DNA from: an uncultured Clostridia bacterium
Lineage (GTDB): Bacteria > Bacillota > Clostridia > TANB77 > CAG-508
Direction of reading: 5' to 3'
Assembly: GCA_934177485.1 (NCBI GenBank)
Contig: CAKPPF010000001.1
Coordinates: forward strand, 124,001-188,000
Length of the DNA stretch: 64,000 nucleotides
Under the pieces are notes generated by a model. That model saw only the letters and a list, made by a program, of their open reading frames with translations, searched no databases and was not told the origin of the DNA. The stretch's first letter is position 1. Every line of letters starts with the position of its first letter. Made by a program: the position numbers and the translations under genes. Positions 62,966-64,000 of this stretch are shown here, in pieces.

Positions 62966-64000
62966 TTATTTTTCCTCCCTTCTAAGTCCTAAATATCTAT
63001 ATGGATTATCAATTTTACCATTATTTTTAACAATTTCTTGTAAATCTGTAAATACTTCTTCAATGTCACTTGATTTTGTATCTCTACCACCAATACCATA
63101 AACATAGTTTACAACTGGTACGTCTTTTTTATTTACATATAAGCTAGATACAATATCTTCAAATAATGCACCACCAATAGCATTTAATGAATCTGCTTTA
63201 TCTAAAACAGCAACAGCTTTAACATGTTCTAAAGCCTTTGCAACTTCTTCACCAGGGAAAGGTCTATAAACTCTTATTTTTAATAAACCTGCTTTAATTC
63301 CTTTTTCTCTTAATTTATTTACAACAAATTTAGTAGTTCCAGCTGTAGAGTTCATACAAACTATTGCAATTTCAGCGTCTTCCATATTGTATTCTTCAAA
63401 TAAAGAGTAATGTCTACCAGTCATTTTTTCGAAGTCTTTTGAAACATCTAAAATAACTTTTTTTGCATTTCTCATTGCTTCTGCTTGTTGGAATTTATGC
63501 TCAAATAAGTAAGCTTGTAAATCTAAAGGCCCAACAGCAATAGGTTCTTTACTATTTAATAAATAATGTTCTGGATGATACTCTCCAACAAATTCTTTAA
63601 CTTTATCATCTTCTATAAGTTCAATATTTTCTATTGAATGAGATGTTATAAATCCATCTTGACATACCATTAAAGGTAATTGTACATCTTTGTGCTCTGC
63701 AATTCTATGAGCCATTATTGTATTATCATAAGCTTCCTGGTTATTCTCACTAAACAACATTACCCATCCAGCGTCTCTAACTCCCATTGCATCTGAATGG
63801 TCATTATGTATATTTAAAGGTCCAGATACGGCTCTATTTACTAAAGATAAAACAATAGGTAAACGTAAGCTAGATGCTATATAAATCATTTCCCACATTA
63901 AAGATAAACCATTTGCAGAAGTTGCAGTCATAGCTCTTGCTCCTGCGGCCTCAGCACCTATACAAGCACTCATTGCACTGTGCTCACTTTCTACTGCAAC
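62966..64000 (-). CDS. porA: 2-Oxoacid:ferredoxin oxidoreductase, alpha subunit, 5' end cut
   Basis: 345 codons are open to the window edge, starting VAVESEHSAMSACIGAEAAG, so the N-terminus lies outside. MTATSANGLSLMWEMIY, NRAVSGPLNIHNDHSD and the C-terminal transketolase-like domain (VRVYRPFPGEEVAKAL-type KIRVYRPFPGEE) are typical. It is the first of at least two genes read leftward; gamma and delta subunits, if any, would lie upstream outside the window. Confidence 0.92.
   Translation of the reverse strand, partial: VAVESEHSAMSACIGAEAAGARAMTATSANGLSLMWEMIYIASSLRLPIVLSLVNRAVSGPLNIHNDHSDAMGVRDAGWVMLFSENNQEAYDNTIMAHRIAEHKDVQLPLMVCQDGFITSHSIENIELIEDDKVKEFVGEYHPEHYLLNSKEPIAVGPLDLQAYLFEHKFQQAEAMRNAKKVILDVSKDFEKMTGRHYSLFEEYNMEDAEIAIVCMNSTAGTTKFVVNKLREKGIKAGLLKIRVYRPFPGEEVAKALEHVKAVAVLDKADSLNAIGGALFEDIVSSLYVNKKDVPVVNYVYGIGGRDTKSSDIEEVFTDLQEIVKNNGKIDNPYRYLGLRREEK

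Overview
The window is AT-rich chromosomal DNA from a low-GC, probably spore-forming, anaerobic member of the Clostridia, most likely a gut lineage. The signs are dapL/dapF (diaminopimelate by the LL-aminotransferase route), a spore photoproduct lyase, a Spo0E-like protein, RicT, an anaerobic 2-oxoacid:ferredoxin oxidoreductase with its ferredoxin, strong AGGAGG ribosome sites, and TTGACA/TATAAT promoters with 17-bp spacers. No rRNA, CRISPR array, integrase or relaxase is visible.

Layout. 1-6.1 kb: a truncated EamA permease, a small membrane protein, a YdcF protein, then the leftward dapF-dapL-M14 endopeptidase group and a CYTH protein. 6.2-9.4 kb: tRNA-Pro and tRNA-Arg(ACG), then a two-gene cassette of MazF/PemK-like proteins with Spo0A_C-like tails, bounded by identical 30-bp repeats. 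9.5-19.9 kb: a gene relic, a Cys-rich protein, AbrB and XRE regulators, CapA, DUF378, an ABC-F ATPase, Tex, DUF975 and an HD-GYP response regulator. 20.0-29.5 kb: tandem intergenic repeats, then a leftward operon of a dimodular NRPS (C-A-T-C-A-T-reductase) and a histidine kinase. 30-37.4 kb: tRNA-Arg(TCT), tilS with an apparently leaderless promoter, ftsH, rpsU, ymfF and ymfH. 37.6-50.1 kb: a Spo0E-like protein and a type IV secretion-like cluster (three VirB2-like pilins, PrgI, a split VirB4, a VirB6-like protein, a lysozyme/C39 hydrolase, two VirB8/NTF2-like proteins). 50.1-64 kb: splB, a DUF4160/DUF2442 pair, dacF, tRNA-Gly and tRNA-Cys, a large Cna-B surface protein, lepB-holB-ricT, ferredoxin and por genes.

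Most striking observation. Three genes (ymfH, the VirB6-like gene and the lysozyme/C39 gene) are broken into overlapping ORFs at five places. All five breaks fall exactly on a CGG codon and are repaired by skipping its C, after which the ribosome would read a glycine codon (GGT four times, GGA once). By eye I found no other in-frame CGG in the typical genes of the window. The only exceptions are four CGG codons in three atypical, probably acquired genes. The two arginine tRNAs present (ACG and TCT) are not expected to read CGG. This suggests that CGG is unassigned or starved here and acts as a +1 frameshift (or four-base codon) signal. Assembly error is the main alternative.

Two dispersed intergenic repeat families, a duplicated tRNA-Cys 3' end and a cassette with inverted outer ends show ongoing repeat activity.
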